From: Spinacia oleracea
Lineage: Eukaryota; Streptophyta; Magnoliopsida; Caryophyllales; Amaranthaceae
NCBI RefSeq assembly: GCF_020520425.1
Contig: NC_079491.1
Span: 22,187,449-22,251,448 of the forward strand
Reading direction: 5' to 3'
DNA length: 64,000 nt
This document shows, in pieces, positions 1 through 10,770 of the stretch. A model generated the notes under the pieces. It saw only the letters and a program-made list of their open reading frames with translations. It was not told the origin of the DNA and did no database searches. Every line of letters begins with the position of its first letter. Position 1 is the stretch's first letter. Position numbers and translations under genes: made by a program.

Positions 1-240
1 TCATATAAGAAAAAGAGATGATTACTTGTTTCATCATCTATACCACAAAGACAACATTGCTTATCACATTGAATACCAATCTTGCTGAGATTATCACACG
101 TTGACTACCTGTTAAGAACTGATGAAGGTGCATTTTGGAGGAGCTGGGTTATTACAAGTCATTTTCCTCCACGGAACTTTAACATCAGTGTGTCTTATAA
201 TACTTGCTAATAGAAAAACTAGGATGTTGCAGGAAGCTCC
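1..240 (-). pseudogene. Decayed LINE fragment, zf-RVT zinc-binding region
   Basis: Read on the minus strand, about 180-130 gives VPWRKMTCNNPAPPK. After a frame break, about 85-10 gives QCCLCGIDDETSNHLFF. This is the layout of the zinc-binding region that follows the reverse transcriptase of plant LINEs (zf-RVT: VPW..L, then CxxC...E...HLFF). Stops and at least one frameshift separate the pieces, so it is a relic. It continues past the left edge of the window. No poly-A or target duplication is visible here. Confidence 0.6.
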
Positions 241-1182
241 CTCCATCAGCAAGGTAAGTAACTAACTGAGCCTAGGATCTTTTTAACTACCCTAAGGCTT
301 GAGGAGGCACTGATAGAGTGATAGGGTAGTAAGATCCTTGCTCTTCACATAATACTCAATGATTTATTAATATCAAAGAAGTTGCCTATTGCACCATAAG
401 ATGTTGCACTTCTTTGAAAATTGCCAAACAATAATTCAATAATCATGTTTTAGCAGCAGATTTCGAGCATCAAAGATATAGTAATATATAGCAGCAGAAT
501 ACGAGGAGCCTTCATAGAAGATTTCACTCATTTAACTAATACGCAAATCATCATTAGTTTTGTTAAGAAGATTACAAATGAAATAACAGCGCCTCACAAA
601 CTAATACTCCATAATATCTTACGGAGTTATAGCAATACAGCCTGAAAAAGAAAGTCAGCTAATTTCATGAAAAGGGAAAATTCGCTACCTCGTCTCCCAT
701 GATTCATAACTAGTTTCATCCCATTGTAGAATCAGATAAATCAATTTCAAACAAAGGAGAGAGCAGGTAAATAAGTACGTAAGTAAGTGAAACACATCAA
801 CTGAATTTTCCACCCTGAGCTACTTGTGTCAAAGAAATTCCTTCAGCCAGATTCCGTATCAGTAAAAATACTGAACAGGTCAAACAAAAGGTGGGAATTT
901 AAAAAAACGAAGACAAAAGAACAAAATCTTGAAGCTAGTAAACTGAAAAGATAACAAACAAAGCAACTTAAAAAACACTTAACCATCCGTTTTCTCATGT
1001 CAGATGGATAAGAAATTCAGATTTTATGTGACGTGAATACCAGAGTCAGAAGCCACAATGACAACAAACATAGTGCGGAAAAACTGAGCTATTTATTCAA
1101 AGAGATATTCATAAACAAAAAACCCAAACTAAACACCAACCAACATCAAATTAAAGGTGTACAATGATGAGCACTATAAACA

Positions 1183-1215
<33 letters not shown>

Positions 1216-1345
1216 AACCTTAGTCCCAAAATGTAATATCTCTTTGAAATCAAAAGCAAAAATAATAGTAATTCATGTTGAAATCAAACAAAAATAATCC
1301 GAACAAATAACAGAAATACAAGAACAAAAAAGTACCAGAAATGAC
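241..1345. other. Intergenic DNA and probable NOG1 3' UTR
   Basis: No coding region is supported here. The part next to 1345 should contain the NOG1 3' UTR, including a short (AAC)n tract at about 1184-1215. The rest is ordinary AT-rich DNA without visible terminal repeats. Confidence 0.5.
1184..1215. repeat. (AAC)n microsatellite
   Basis: About ten consecutive AAC units lie 130 bp downstream of the NOG1 stop, probably inside or near its 3' UTR. Confidence 0.85.
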
Positions 1346-3373
1346 TTAACGCCGATCAGTTTTACCAATTCCGCGCTTGCCAGAGTAAAGATGTTTAGGT
1401 TTGAGATTAGGAATGACTCTATCGCCTTCTCCCTTGTGTGCATTCTTGTTCCTTTTCTTGGAAGATTTCTTGGCAAGATTAATAGCTTTGACCTTCTGGA
1501 TTGAGTCTTTAAATCCTTCTCCTGGAACAACTTCACCTGGTGGCCGTGACAAAGATCTAGACCTGGGTCGAGAGAGAGCACGCAGCTTCTTGTTGGGTTG
1601 CTCAACATCCATATCCATGACATCACCTTCTCCTCCCACTTCAGGTGACCTCTGCCTTTTCTGACCCCTTGACTTGCTACGAGCTCTCAATATAGCTGCA
1701 GAAGGATCGATCCCCATTTTGGTTAACTGCCTACCCATTCTCTCAGTCGTAAACTTCCTGTCCTTATCAAACTTCCTCGGCACAATAGCTCTGCTCCCAG
1801 CAGTGCTCTTCTTCAACCTGTGTTCTTGGATGAGAATGCTTTTCTTTCTCCTGATTTCTGCCAATGCCTCTTTCTCTTCTACTGTCAATTCCTCACCATC
1901 CATCTCAAAGTCTTCCTCAGCCTCGTCAGCAAGACGAAGGCCTTCTTCTCTCTCCAGCTCTTCAAGCCTATGTAGAATATCAGGATCGACAAAGTCATAA
2001 ACATTGTGCCCATCAAGAAATTCTGGCATAATGTCCTCTTTCCATTCATCGTTTGCCAAGATATAATGCTTCTTCAAGCTAGCAGAGTATACACCAGCAC
2101 CACCATTCTCATCCTCCAACTGCCTTTCAGTTATTCTATGTTCTTTCTCTGCCTTTTCCGCTGCTTCCTTGGCCTTGGCTTCTAGGACACCTTGAGGTAT
2201 GCAAGCTGGCCTTTCCTTCTGGTCTCGGGGCTTTGGCATCGCTACATGAAAACGGTTCAAGCAGTCATTTATCTTCTTAGACTTCATCTTCAGTTCAACC
2301 CTCTGATCTAACAATCTATCACAGGCTGCATTCTTCACTGCCATAACCCCTTCTTCCGTCAAAGTACTCATTGTTAGAAGAACTCCCTCTTCATTAGTTG
2401 CCTCGCCTCCCTGACCAATCACTGTTTTCAGAGCTTCAGCTTTCATGTCCAATACCAGCTTCTTGTCTTCCTCGGGAATATGATCAAATGCAAGCAAATC
2501 TGTCTTATTACACACTATGATCAATGGCTTATTCATGAAAAGAGATTTGATACTGTGAAAGAGCGCAGCTTGCTGGGCAATGGTATATCCACATGATCCA
2601 GAGATGTCCAAAAAGAAGAGGATTGCAGCTCGCAGATGTGCAAGAGCAGTGATACTGCACATCTCAATAATATTCCTGTCTTCAAATGGTCGATCCAGAA
2701 TCCCAGGGGTATCTATCACTTGATACCTCAAATACTTGTAATCCGTATGACCCACAAAGAGAGACTTTGTTGTAAATGCATAAGGTTGCACATCTACATC
2801 AGCCCTAGTAATCTTGTTCATAAACGAACTCTTACCCACATTGGGGTAACCACAAATTAAAATTGTTCTTGTGTTTGGGTCAATGGAAGGCAACCTTGCC
2901 ATATGCTGCCTAACTTGCTCAAGGTAAGCCAAACTAGGACTGATTCGCTTCAATACTGTGCACATTCGACCAAGAGCAGCAACTTTAAGACACTTACATC
3001 TGTAGAGTGAGTCACCATACTTCAACAGCTTAACATAATCCTTGGAGATTTTTGAAATCAGGTTTCTTGCAGTATTCACTTGACCAAGGGCAAGCTTGTA
3101 GTGATCCTTGTTGTAAAGAACATGGAGAAGATCTCCATAAAAAGGGTGGATATCATCGAGCCTAGGGAACTCATCAATAATGGCAGAAAGCTTTTCATGA
3201 AAATTCTGTTGTGTGTATTTGACTTTTCTCATGTAAAACTGCCTAAGACGAGAAATTGCATAACCTTTGTGGACAACTGTTGGGGTTTGTCGTTGAGTTC
3301 GAGATAGAACAATGTCTATCATTTCTTTCCCATTGGGAACAACCGTAATTTTCTTGAGGTTATACTGCACCAT
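1346..3373 (-). CDS. NOG1: Nucleolar GTP-binding protein 1 (NOG1)
   Basis: A complete 675-codon frame without introns in the coding part. NOG1 is a conserved GTPase of the nucleolus needed to assemble the 60S ribosomal subunit. Seen: the family N-terminus MVQYNLKKITVVPNGKEM; P-loop GYPNVGKSS at residues 175-183; switch/G3 DTPG at 221-224; G4 NKTD at 289-292; then an acidic stretch and a strongly basic C-terminal tail with RSKSR/RSRSLSRP runs. These features are typical of plant NOG1, and the length fits the family. The ATG is the first codon of the conserved N-terminus and lies just downstream of a 3' splice site, so the 5' UTR is spliced. No lesion is visible. The nearest neighbours are transposon relics, so there is no operon-like context. 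Confidence 0.97.
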   Translation of the reverse strand: MVQYNLKKITVVPNGKEMIDIVLSRTQRQTPTVVHKGYAISRLRQFYMRKVKYTQQNFHEKLSAIIDEFPRLDDIHPFYGDLLHVLYNKDHYKLALGQVNTARNLISKISKDYVKLLKYGDSLYRCKCLKVAALGRMCTVLKRISPSLAYLEQVRQHMARLPSIDPNTRTILICGYPNVGKSSFMNKITRADVDVQPYAFTTKSLFVGHTDYKYLRYQVIDTPGILDRPFEDRNIIEMCSITALAHLRAAILFFLDISGSCGYTIAQQAALFHSIKSLFMNKPLIIVCNKTDLLAFDHIPEEDKKLVLDMKAEALKTVIGQGGEATNEEGVLLTMSTLTEEGVMAVKNAACDRLLDQRVELKMKSKKINDCLNRFHVAMPKPRDQKERPACIPQGVLEAKAKEAAEKAEKEHRITERQLEDENGGAGVYSASLKKHYILANDEWKEDIMPEFLDGHNVYDFVDPDILHRLEELEREEGLRLADEAEEDFEMDGEELTVEEKEALAEIRRKKSILIQEHRLKKSTAGSRAIVPRKFDKDRKFTTERMGRQLTKMGIDPSAAILRARSKSRGQKRQRSPEVGGEGDVMDMDVEQPNKKLRALSRPRSRSLSRPPGEVVPGEGFKDSIQKVKAINLAKKSSKKRNKNAHKGEGDRVIPNLKPKHLYSGKRGIGKTDRR

Positions 3374-4140
3374 TGTTACAAGTTACTGATCAACCCTGAA
3401 GAAGAAAAATAAACAGAATCAAAGGTTGAAAACTTGTAAAAGAAAGAAGTTCTCTATAGAAAAGGATAATAAACAGAGTATAAGAACCAAAATTCAAATA
3501 ATGGTTTTCAGTTGGGGTAGCACAAGCTTCACAGTAAACCACAGAAAGAATAACAAGGGCATACGGCAATATTAGAATGGATTTGTACAAAGAAAAGCCT
3601 TATTTGATTAGAGCTTTATTACGCAAGTTAGTTTTATAGCTCATATTATACTAGACCTGACAATTAAAATGTTATACTGGTTGAAAATTCCTCAATACAC
3701 GGATCAGACATCACTGACCTAAACCTAACCGCCTACCTCGTTATGCCTTCTACTGCATACGAGCAGGATGGAAATGATAACATGATTCTCAAATACAATA
3801 ACGAAGTGGGAATAGACTAATTAGACATGAAAACAACACCAAAACAAAGCCAATAACAAGATTTCATCATTTCAAACATTATATCGGGAAAAAATCCACC
3901 ATCCCCACATGAAAATGCAAAATTATTGGATCTATAAATACAGGTAAAATCAATAAAAAGATTCAAAAGAAAATCGATACGAAATAGAAAATTGAAGAAA
4001 GTAGGGAGGAAAGGAAGCCGTACAAATTTTGCCGACACTGGAAATAACAGAGGCAAAGAAGGAGAGGTGGTTGACAGAGGCGCCGCCGAGAAGAAGATGT
4101 TGGTTTTGTTTGAGGAGAGAAGTTGGGGTTTTAAGTGGAC
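3374..4140 (-). other. NOG1: NOG1 5' UTR with intron
   Basis: On the minus strand a pyrimidine-rich tract ending TTCTTCTTCAG lies at about 3396-3410, just before the NOG1 ATG, and looks like a 3' splice site. A CT-rich leader typical of plant 5' UTRs lies at about 4030-4130. The exact donor is not clear; about 0.6 kb of AT-rich sequence between them reads as a 5'-UTR intron. Short ORFs here are not credible genes. Confidence 0.6.
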
Positions 4141-4251
4141 AAGGGTTTTAAGAACAGCATCTACCTTGCCAGTTGCGACTCCATTTGGTTTTTTTCGTTT
4201 CTTTTATTTTTTTGGGCACAAATCAATACCTCAATAACTCAATCTAATCTA

Positions 4252-4627
4252 CTCCCTCTGTTTCAAAATGTTTGTTACGTATTCCTTTTAGGGTGTTTCA
4301 CAATGTTTGTTACATGGGAGAATATTTCCTTTTATAAACTTATTATATTATCATTTTTTGTGCCAACTTTTAATTCTAATTGGTCTAATTTTTTCAACTC
4401 ATTAAATTTCTCTACAATTTCCCAAGTATGTTAAGTTAGCAATCTTTGTGATTATCAATTATTGGTTCATTTTGATAAATAAAACAATCTTATTGGTTGT
4501 TGTAGTGATTAGTGGATTGAGATTTTATTTGGGTTTATTATTTTAATAAAAAAGAAAAAAAATCTTTATTATACGTTAATAAACGTGCAAAAGTCCAAAC
4601 GTAACAAACAAAATGAAACGGATGGAG
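4252..4627. mobile_element. Stowaway-type MITE
   Basis: Terminal inverted repeats of about 28 bp: left CTCCCTCTGTTTCAAAATG, right (reverse complement) CTCCATCCGTTTCATTTTG, both running on into TTTGTTACGT. TA dinucleotides at 4250-4251 and 4628-4629 are the expected target duplication. Length is 376 bp, with no coding capacity. CTCCCTCCGT termini with a TA target are the hallmark of Tc1/mariner-derived Stowaway elements. Confidence 0.88.
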
Positions 4628-4734
4628 TAATATATATAAATAAAGGGGAGTTTTTTGGAGAGCATTTAGAGCGTCCACGTAGGATTTCCATGTCATCATA
4701 TCTAAAATATTTTAGGTTTATTAAAAAAGAAAAA

Positions 4735-4878
4735 ATTAGAGTCTTGTCATGATTAAATTGGTAGATAATATGATAAAGATAGATTATAGTCTTGCCATGA
4801 TTAAATTGGTAGATAATATGATAAAGATAGATTAGAGTCTTGCCATGATTAAATTGGTAGATAATATGATAAAGATAG
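4735..4878. repeat. Three tandem copies of a 48-bp unit
   Basis: Units at 4735-4782, 4783-4830 and 4831-4878 differ by only two or three bases in total. Each contains GATTAAATTGGTAGATAATA. The near-identity suggests a recent local duplication. Confidence 0.95.
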
Positions 4879-4947
4879 ATTTCAACAAAATTTTATCTTA
4901 ACCCTTTTCTTATATATATACATCTAAACCTTACATTCCTTTTTTAA

Positions 4948-5118
4948 TTACGTAATTCTGCTATCGATCTGCTACAGAGCAAATTTGATGGAGAAGCTAT
5001 TACTTTGGGGATTGCTGAGATGACGACTGCTGTTATGGCTACTTGTGATCATGGGATAGTTGCCAAGATTAAGGATCGGAATACTTATCGAAGAAAATGC
5101 ATCAAGAAACTTGAATAG
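4948..5118 (+). pseudogene. Unrecognised ORF relic
   Basis: An open frame of 56 codons begins just after an in-frame stop and ends with TAG at 5116-5118. It includes [20 protein letters not shown] and a basic tail [16 protein letters not shown] acceptor-like site lies near its start, so it may be a terminal exon caught in a transposon. I do not recognise the family. It lies upstream of a Helitron-type 3' end and could be a captured gene piece. Confidence 0.3.
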
Positions 5119-7110
5119 TTAAATGTTATTGCCATTCAATTTTCGACGTACACAACTGATTTATAAATGAGTTGTTGGTCTTATTTTTGCATTTAACCCA
5201 AGAAAGGTGTAGTATAGAAGAAATAAAACCAATCAATGCACATTTTTGAATTCAAGTCACATGCTGCATCTGAAAGTTTCTGAAACTCTTTGAAGAAATC
5301 AAGTTTAATGGTTTCCGAGAATACAACAACAGTTTTTTTTAGTTTTTCTTATCAAAATCGGATCCTTGTCCTCCATTGCCTAAGTCCCGACTTTTATAAT
5401 TCATACTACTACCTTCTTTGGTTTCATACTCAAGGAGAAAAGCCACGTAACTACTAACTAATATTATAAATTGATAAATCAATATTTTTTTTATCTCAAA
5501 CTCAAGCTCTAATCTATTTACTTTTTATCTTAATTATTATTACGTTTTTAAGTGATACAAACACCCTTTTAATGTATATTTGGTACAAACACCCTATTAA
5601 TGCATATTTGGTACAATAGCGTTGTGTAAAGACTTAATCCGATAACTAAATAGTTTACGATAAATAATTATGAATGAAAAAGATAAGATTAAACGAATAT
5701 GTAACATAAATTAACCCTTATCCTCTATTATTTGAATTTGATATTCTATAAATATAAACCACGTAATATTGGGCTTCAAATCATCCAATAAAAGAATTGG
5801 ACTGCAATAATGTATATAAAACATAAAAAAACAATTAAATTAACCCGTGCATCGCAACATCATCTCTATTTTAAGGACACGTAAGCAACATCATTTCGAA
5901 GATACGTGGCGGACACATAATCATCACCACTTAGAAGACATGTGGCCAAGAATACATAATCAATTCTTCATTTAATGTATAATAAGTCACCTCAACATTT
6001 CATCTTTCCCTTTCCAAATTTAGTTTAACCATTTAGAACAATTTAATTAAATTGATTAATACATTGGCGGTTATGGAGAATCAAGAATGAGAAACGTTTC
6101 AGATGGTTATAATTCTCAGGTTAATGAATTTGACTATTTATTAAACCTACATGTTTACAATTTTTTATAGACCGACATTCCTCCCTAACTTATTTTGCTA
6201 AATTTCTTCATTCCGAAGAATTTTACTATTTTCCTATATGTGGGTGGAAGTTAAAATTATGTCATGAACTTTTAATTCATGCTCACCCCATTGTTTTCAG
6301 GAAAAATATTTTTTCTAATGAGGTTGGTATTAGTTAATGTTATCATTATATTAAACGTTTTAGCACATTTAAATCAACGGTGCATCTTCTTTGCATCCCT
6401 GCCCGTTGCCTGACTTGCCTCAACCGTCATCATATTTCAAGTTCTTTTACAAACGACTTAAAAGACCAACAAACATGGATGTATTTTTGTTTAGAAATCT
6501 GTATGACATCTACTACCACCACACCCCTAACTCTATAAGCATAATTTTGAGTTTTAAAAAAATGGTTTATGCTTTGGTATTTTCCAGAATTTTGACATAT
6601 CATGTTTGGTTAGCTTGATCAACAACTCTTAATTCTTAGGTTATTTTCCTTTTTGGTACTTTTCTTGATTGTGATGCAAAGGATAGGGTGCGAAACTTTA
6701 TGTAAACATGGCAACTGAAACATAGTTTTTAATCCAACAAACAACAATGGTGAGTTTCTTTGCATATTGAAGATTTGTGGATTTCTTTGGTTTATCCAAA
6801 GAATACATATGCTTAGCATAGTTACTCCGTACTATCATATTTCTCTTATTCTCATTTTTTTAAAACCCCTTGGATAAAAAGATATACTCCTAAACTAAGA
6901 ATGTATTTGTGGTCTTGTGGGAGCTCATAATATTATATATTCCATAAAAGTAGTGCTTCTATCCAATATATCTTTGAAAATTTTAATTTGTCTACGTAGT
7001 ACGTACTATCAAAGTTATTAGTGAAAGTTTTTAGTGAAGTACTTCGTATTATACATTTATACCTTTATCATTTTGGTGTGTCAATTTATCATTTTTTTTA
7101 ATTGAGTTTC
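5119..7110. other. AT-rich non-coding DNA, possible Helitron body
   Basis: No convincing coding region is present; the short frames here lack any recognisable motif. The stretch ends at a Helitron-like terminus, so part of it may be the body of a non-autonomous Helitron. The 5' end (TC after A) could not be placed. Confidence 0.4.
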
Positions 7111-7114
7111 ATAA

Positions 7115-7142
7115 CCCGTACGTAGAACGGGACAAAAGCTAG
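7115..7142 (+). mobile_element. Helitron-type 3' terminus (hairpin plus CTAG)
   Basis: A hairpin CCCGT (7115-7119) / ACGGG (7127-7131) is followed after 7 bases by CTAG at 7139-7142 and then host T at 7143. A short GC-rich hairpin a few bases before CTRR, inserted before T, is the defining 3' end of plant Helitrons. No Rep/helicase coding sequence is in the window, so this would be non-autonomous. Confidence 0.6.
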
Positions 7143-7143
7143 T

Positions 7144-8445
7144 TTATTTCAATTAAAACAACCGTGCCCTAAGAAAAGTTGTACAATCCCCTCAAAAAAA
7201 AAAAAAACAAATTGTACAAAAATCGATCCTACCCGGAAAAATGGATCAGACCAACGTTGGACCAGATTGATTATTTGACGGGAGTCAATCGGTCCGGTCT
7301 CCTAGTCGGAAAAAAAATATTTTCCGGTCGTCGGTCTGGTCCATACAAACCCATTTAGAACAGGTTTTGGATTGGATCGGTTTTTCCTTAAGAAATACTC
7401 CTTTACATTTTATTAAATGGTGCATTTTTCTAAATCGGTCGTATCACAAACCTTTTAAAAGAAAAAAAAATGGCTATTTGGAATAGTAAAAAGACTGTCA
7501 TGCCCCTAAAATCCTTCTTCCAAAAATAACAATTCTCTTAAGCATAGTGTTTTGACTGTTTTAGCCTTATGGGTATGCAATTACGTTTTTGCCCTCTTTC
7601 CCATTCTCCCCTGTTCCAACCTAATTTTCTGTCTCATGCGCCTTCCTTCTCTGATCTGTCTCCTCTTCCCTCGAACTCTACAACAACCACCATCACCAAC
7701 TAAACTCCACCACCTCCTTTGGTGTTTCACCTATTCATTATCCTACAGATCTTGGTTAGAGATGGAGTCGAGTTCGAGGCTGATTAAAGGTTTGCAATCG
7801 TTCTCTCTTAATTCCCCCCATTCACATTGATTAACACGGTTGCTATACGCAACCTTTAGTTACTTTGACGCACCCCCGTAAAAAACTAAAAATATCCTTT
7901 TCAGTTTTTTAGTTTCTCCCTCGTGATGAAACTCTCTCAGCTGTCCTCCTTTCAACCTCCTTTCAACCTGTATGATAACAACGATTCAATCTTATGAACA
8001 CTGCAAATTCGCGAGTTCTGGAAAGGATATCATCAACCATACAACCCATCTCATTCACAATCTTTGAAGGTAATTATTCTCCTCTTGCTGCAAATTCGCG
8101 AACTTTTACGGGTATTGCTGGGGATTATTTTATTTAATAGATTTTCTTTATTATATGAACTCATCCTCAAAAATTGGTTGTTGTATTTTTAAAATTGGGA
8201 ATTTACAATTAGAATTTACCTAACTTGTATTTAGAATTGGATTTGAGAGTTTGTATTTAGAATCGGAATGACGTATTTGGAATTTGTATCCGAAAGCTGG
8301 GTAGTAGATAATTGATTTTATGGAATTCGAATTGGCAATTATGGGGATTAGGTTCAAGAGCTATTTACAAAATATTGTATTGTTCTATGCAATTGATTTT
8401 AGAGTATTGTATTCTTTTGTTTTTGCAATGAAACATTATACATTT
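7144..8445. other. Left flank of the Tat element, with a possible gene relic
   Basis: At 7540-8100 there is CT-rich leader-like DNA followed by an ATG (about 7762) and short open stretches, then a GGTAATT splice-donor-like site near 8066. It could be the 5' end of a gene cut off by the retrotransposon at 8446, but no family is recognisable. The rest is AT-rich and featureless. Confidence 0.3.
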
Positions 8446-8972
8446 TGTTGTGGGCAAAAACACCGTGCCTTCGTGTACCAATGAGGATGTGATACATGGC
8501 ACGTATTACGCCCCGTAATAAAAAACCGTACGAAGTCTACTCCGGAGTATGGGTATCAATCTACGTATCTACAATGTATATGTATTTGTATTTAAGTGTG
8601 TATGAATGTATGTACTGTACCTATACCTGAAAAGGGGCTTAAGTAGTAAGTATCCTAAGTAGTATAAATAAGCACAATAGGCCCAAATAGCCCACTATTG
8701 CCAAAAAGGGCCAGAAAACTGTAAGAAGGAAGGACACATGTCCACCTCCCATACCTTAGCCAATCATGTAAAGTGAATATCAGGTTATTCCCACAAAACC
8801 TAGTACTATAAATAGTCCCACTTCCCTAGAAAAAGGGGTGACAATCAATACAATCAAGGGCAATTGCTGCTCTGCCTTCTCTCTACTTTCTCTCTCTATA
8901 AAAATACATTCTTGTTAAGTTCTCAGTTACCGGAAAACCTCCAGGGTATCTCACCGGAAAAATCCCACAACA
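8446..8972 (+). repeat. 5' LTR of the Tat element
   Basis: 527 bp with 9-bp inverted ends TGTTGTGGG/CCCACAACA. A TATA box (TATAAATA, 8807-8814) lies in the 3' half, where the transcription start is expected. Confidence 0.96.
8807..8814 (+). promoter_or_regulatory. TATA box in the Tat 5' LTR
   Basis: TATAAATA, 166 bp before the LTR end; the matching copy is in the 3' LTR. It is the probable Pol II promoter of the element. Confidence 0.6.
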
Positions 8973-8974
8973 TT

Positions 8975-8992
8975 TGGCGCCGTCTGTGGGGA
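8975..8992 (+). other. Primer-binding site of the Tat element
   Basis: TGGCGCCGTCTGTGGGGA begins 2 bases after the LTR. The TGGCGCC start fits a tRNA 3' end (…GGCGCCA); the first ten bases match the Asp tRNA type used by many Tat/Athila elements, while the rest differs. Confidence 0.75.
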
Positions 8993-9007
8993 GGTACGGT
9001 AGCATGC

Positions 9008-10770
9008 ATGGAAAATCAACGACAAGACAATGATACTGGGCGGCCTACGCGAGTAGAGCGGCCACCCCTCGAAAGTGAAATGCCGACTGAGCATCAGACG
9101 CCGACCACGAGAATCACTGGAGATGCCGCTCGGGTATTTGCGGCAGGGCACACACCACGTCATGCTGCCGAGGTGGAGGTGCTTAGTGAGGAGGACGACC
9201 AGGCCAATCGCACCCCTCCTTGAGGACACCTGGATCCTCGGGCAGATACAGTAATAGAGGAGAACCCAGATATGCCCGTCTCTGTGGGTGCTCTTCGGGC
9301 TATTTTGGCTGAGTTCCAAGCTGATATGGGAAAGACAGTTAATGCTGAGGTGCAGAAGAGCATGCTGATTTACACCTCCACTACGGCTGCCAATCAAGAG
9401 AGACAGACGGAGACCAGGCCGTCCTTGTCCCTGCGGCCTCCCAACGTCTGGACCAGACAGACAGACGGGAATGTTAGGAGTCGGCTGCCAGCCAATCAGG
9501 CCTTGTCTTACCTACCGCGCCGACTGCCACAACGGCTGATCGGCGAAACGTCTCGAGGACGTGAACAACCACACGCAGAACAACTGCCTGACTCTGAGTC
9601 GGAACTTTCTGACACCGGGTCAACCCCCGTCATGCCGGATAGACCTCTCCCTCACCAGACTTATACGCATCTGAGCCAGGCGCGCCCAGGGGCCACCCGT
9701 CCAACTCTTCAAACTCGCTGACGCGAGTCTTCCCGGCGGGAACCCTACTCAAGGCGTCAAGATCCTGTGTATCACATTCAGGAGGGGGTGTCCAACCTGG
9801 CCCTGGGACACTCCACCCCTTTTGCAGACAACATCATGAGAGCCCCGAGGGAACCCAAAGTCAAGCCGCCCAATATTGATGCTTATGATGGGACCACAGA
9901 TCCAGACATGCACCTCTTGGTTTACCGGCATCACATGTATGTTCAAGGAACAACTGACTCAACCTGGTGTAAGTATTTTTCGGGTACACTCAAAGGAGTA
10001 GCATCTAAGTGGTTCGAGAGGCTTCCAGCTGGAACCATTCGCTCTTTTTCGGAGCTCGAGTTATTGTTCTCTACCCGGTTCATGGCTCACAAGGAAGAAA
10101 AGAAGACGAGCATGCATCTGAGTAGGATTCAGCAAGGAAAAGACGAGTCTCTGAGGAGCTATGTGAAGAGATTCAATTTAGAGGCTGGGTAAATTCCGGA
10201 TTTGCCAGATGGTGTTGCATTTGATAACTTCATTCGAGGACTTAAAAAGGGCTCTTTCAAGTTTGATCTGGTAAAGAAAAGCGTCCGAACTATGGCAGAA
10301 GTGCTAGATGAGGCCGAGGCCTTCATCCATGCAACAGAAATTTGCAGCGTCCCAAAAGATCCTAGAGGAAGTGACCGCTAAGCCGGCGGCAAAAAAGGAG
10401 AAATTCGAGAAGAAGAGCCGGCCTAACAGGACGTGGGCTATTGCAAAAGAGTCAGACAGGGCTCCCGGGGCGGCAGGCCAAAAGCGGTCCAGAACTTATG
10501 ACCGGGAGCGATTTGAGTATAACACAGACATGTACACAATTCTGATGGACGTCGGGTCCAAGTATGAGATTGACCGTCCATTTCCCATGAAGTCGCCACC
10601 AGAAAGTAGGGATCCCAAGCTGTACTGTCACTTTCATAGTGACATTGGACATGACACCAAAGAATGCAAGAGCTTGAAAAGGGCACTGGACGGCCTGGCC
10701 GCTAAGGGATTCCTAAAGAGTTATATCAGCAGGAACACGGGAGGTTCTGGAAAACCATTCTACAAAAAGA
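9008..10770 (+). pseudogene. Tat gag, broken
   Basis: Gag builds the retrotransposon particle. It starts at ATG 9008 (MENQRQDNDTG...). The retrotransposon gag domain lies at about 9960-10290 (WCKYFSGTLKGVASKWFERL, ...ESLRSYVKRFNLEAG). A zinc-finger-like YCHFHSDIGHDTKEC follows at about 10621. The frame is interrupted by TGA at 9221-9223, TGA at 9719-9721 and TAA at 10190-10192, all in the same frame. A frameshift lies between about 10308 and 10380. The boundary with pol is approximate. It cannot make a full Gag. Confidence 0.85.

Noticed and set aside
5836-5860. CCCGTGCATCGCAAC considered as another Helitron end
   Set aside because: The hairpin partner and the CTRR-T end are missing.
9160-9397. 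Minus-strand ORFs over gag and pol (also 10438-14789)
   Set aside because: They are shadows of the gag-pol frames; the only supported antisense gene is at 26772-29956.
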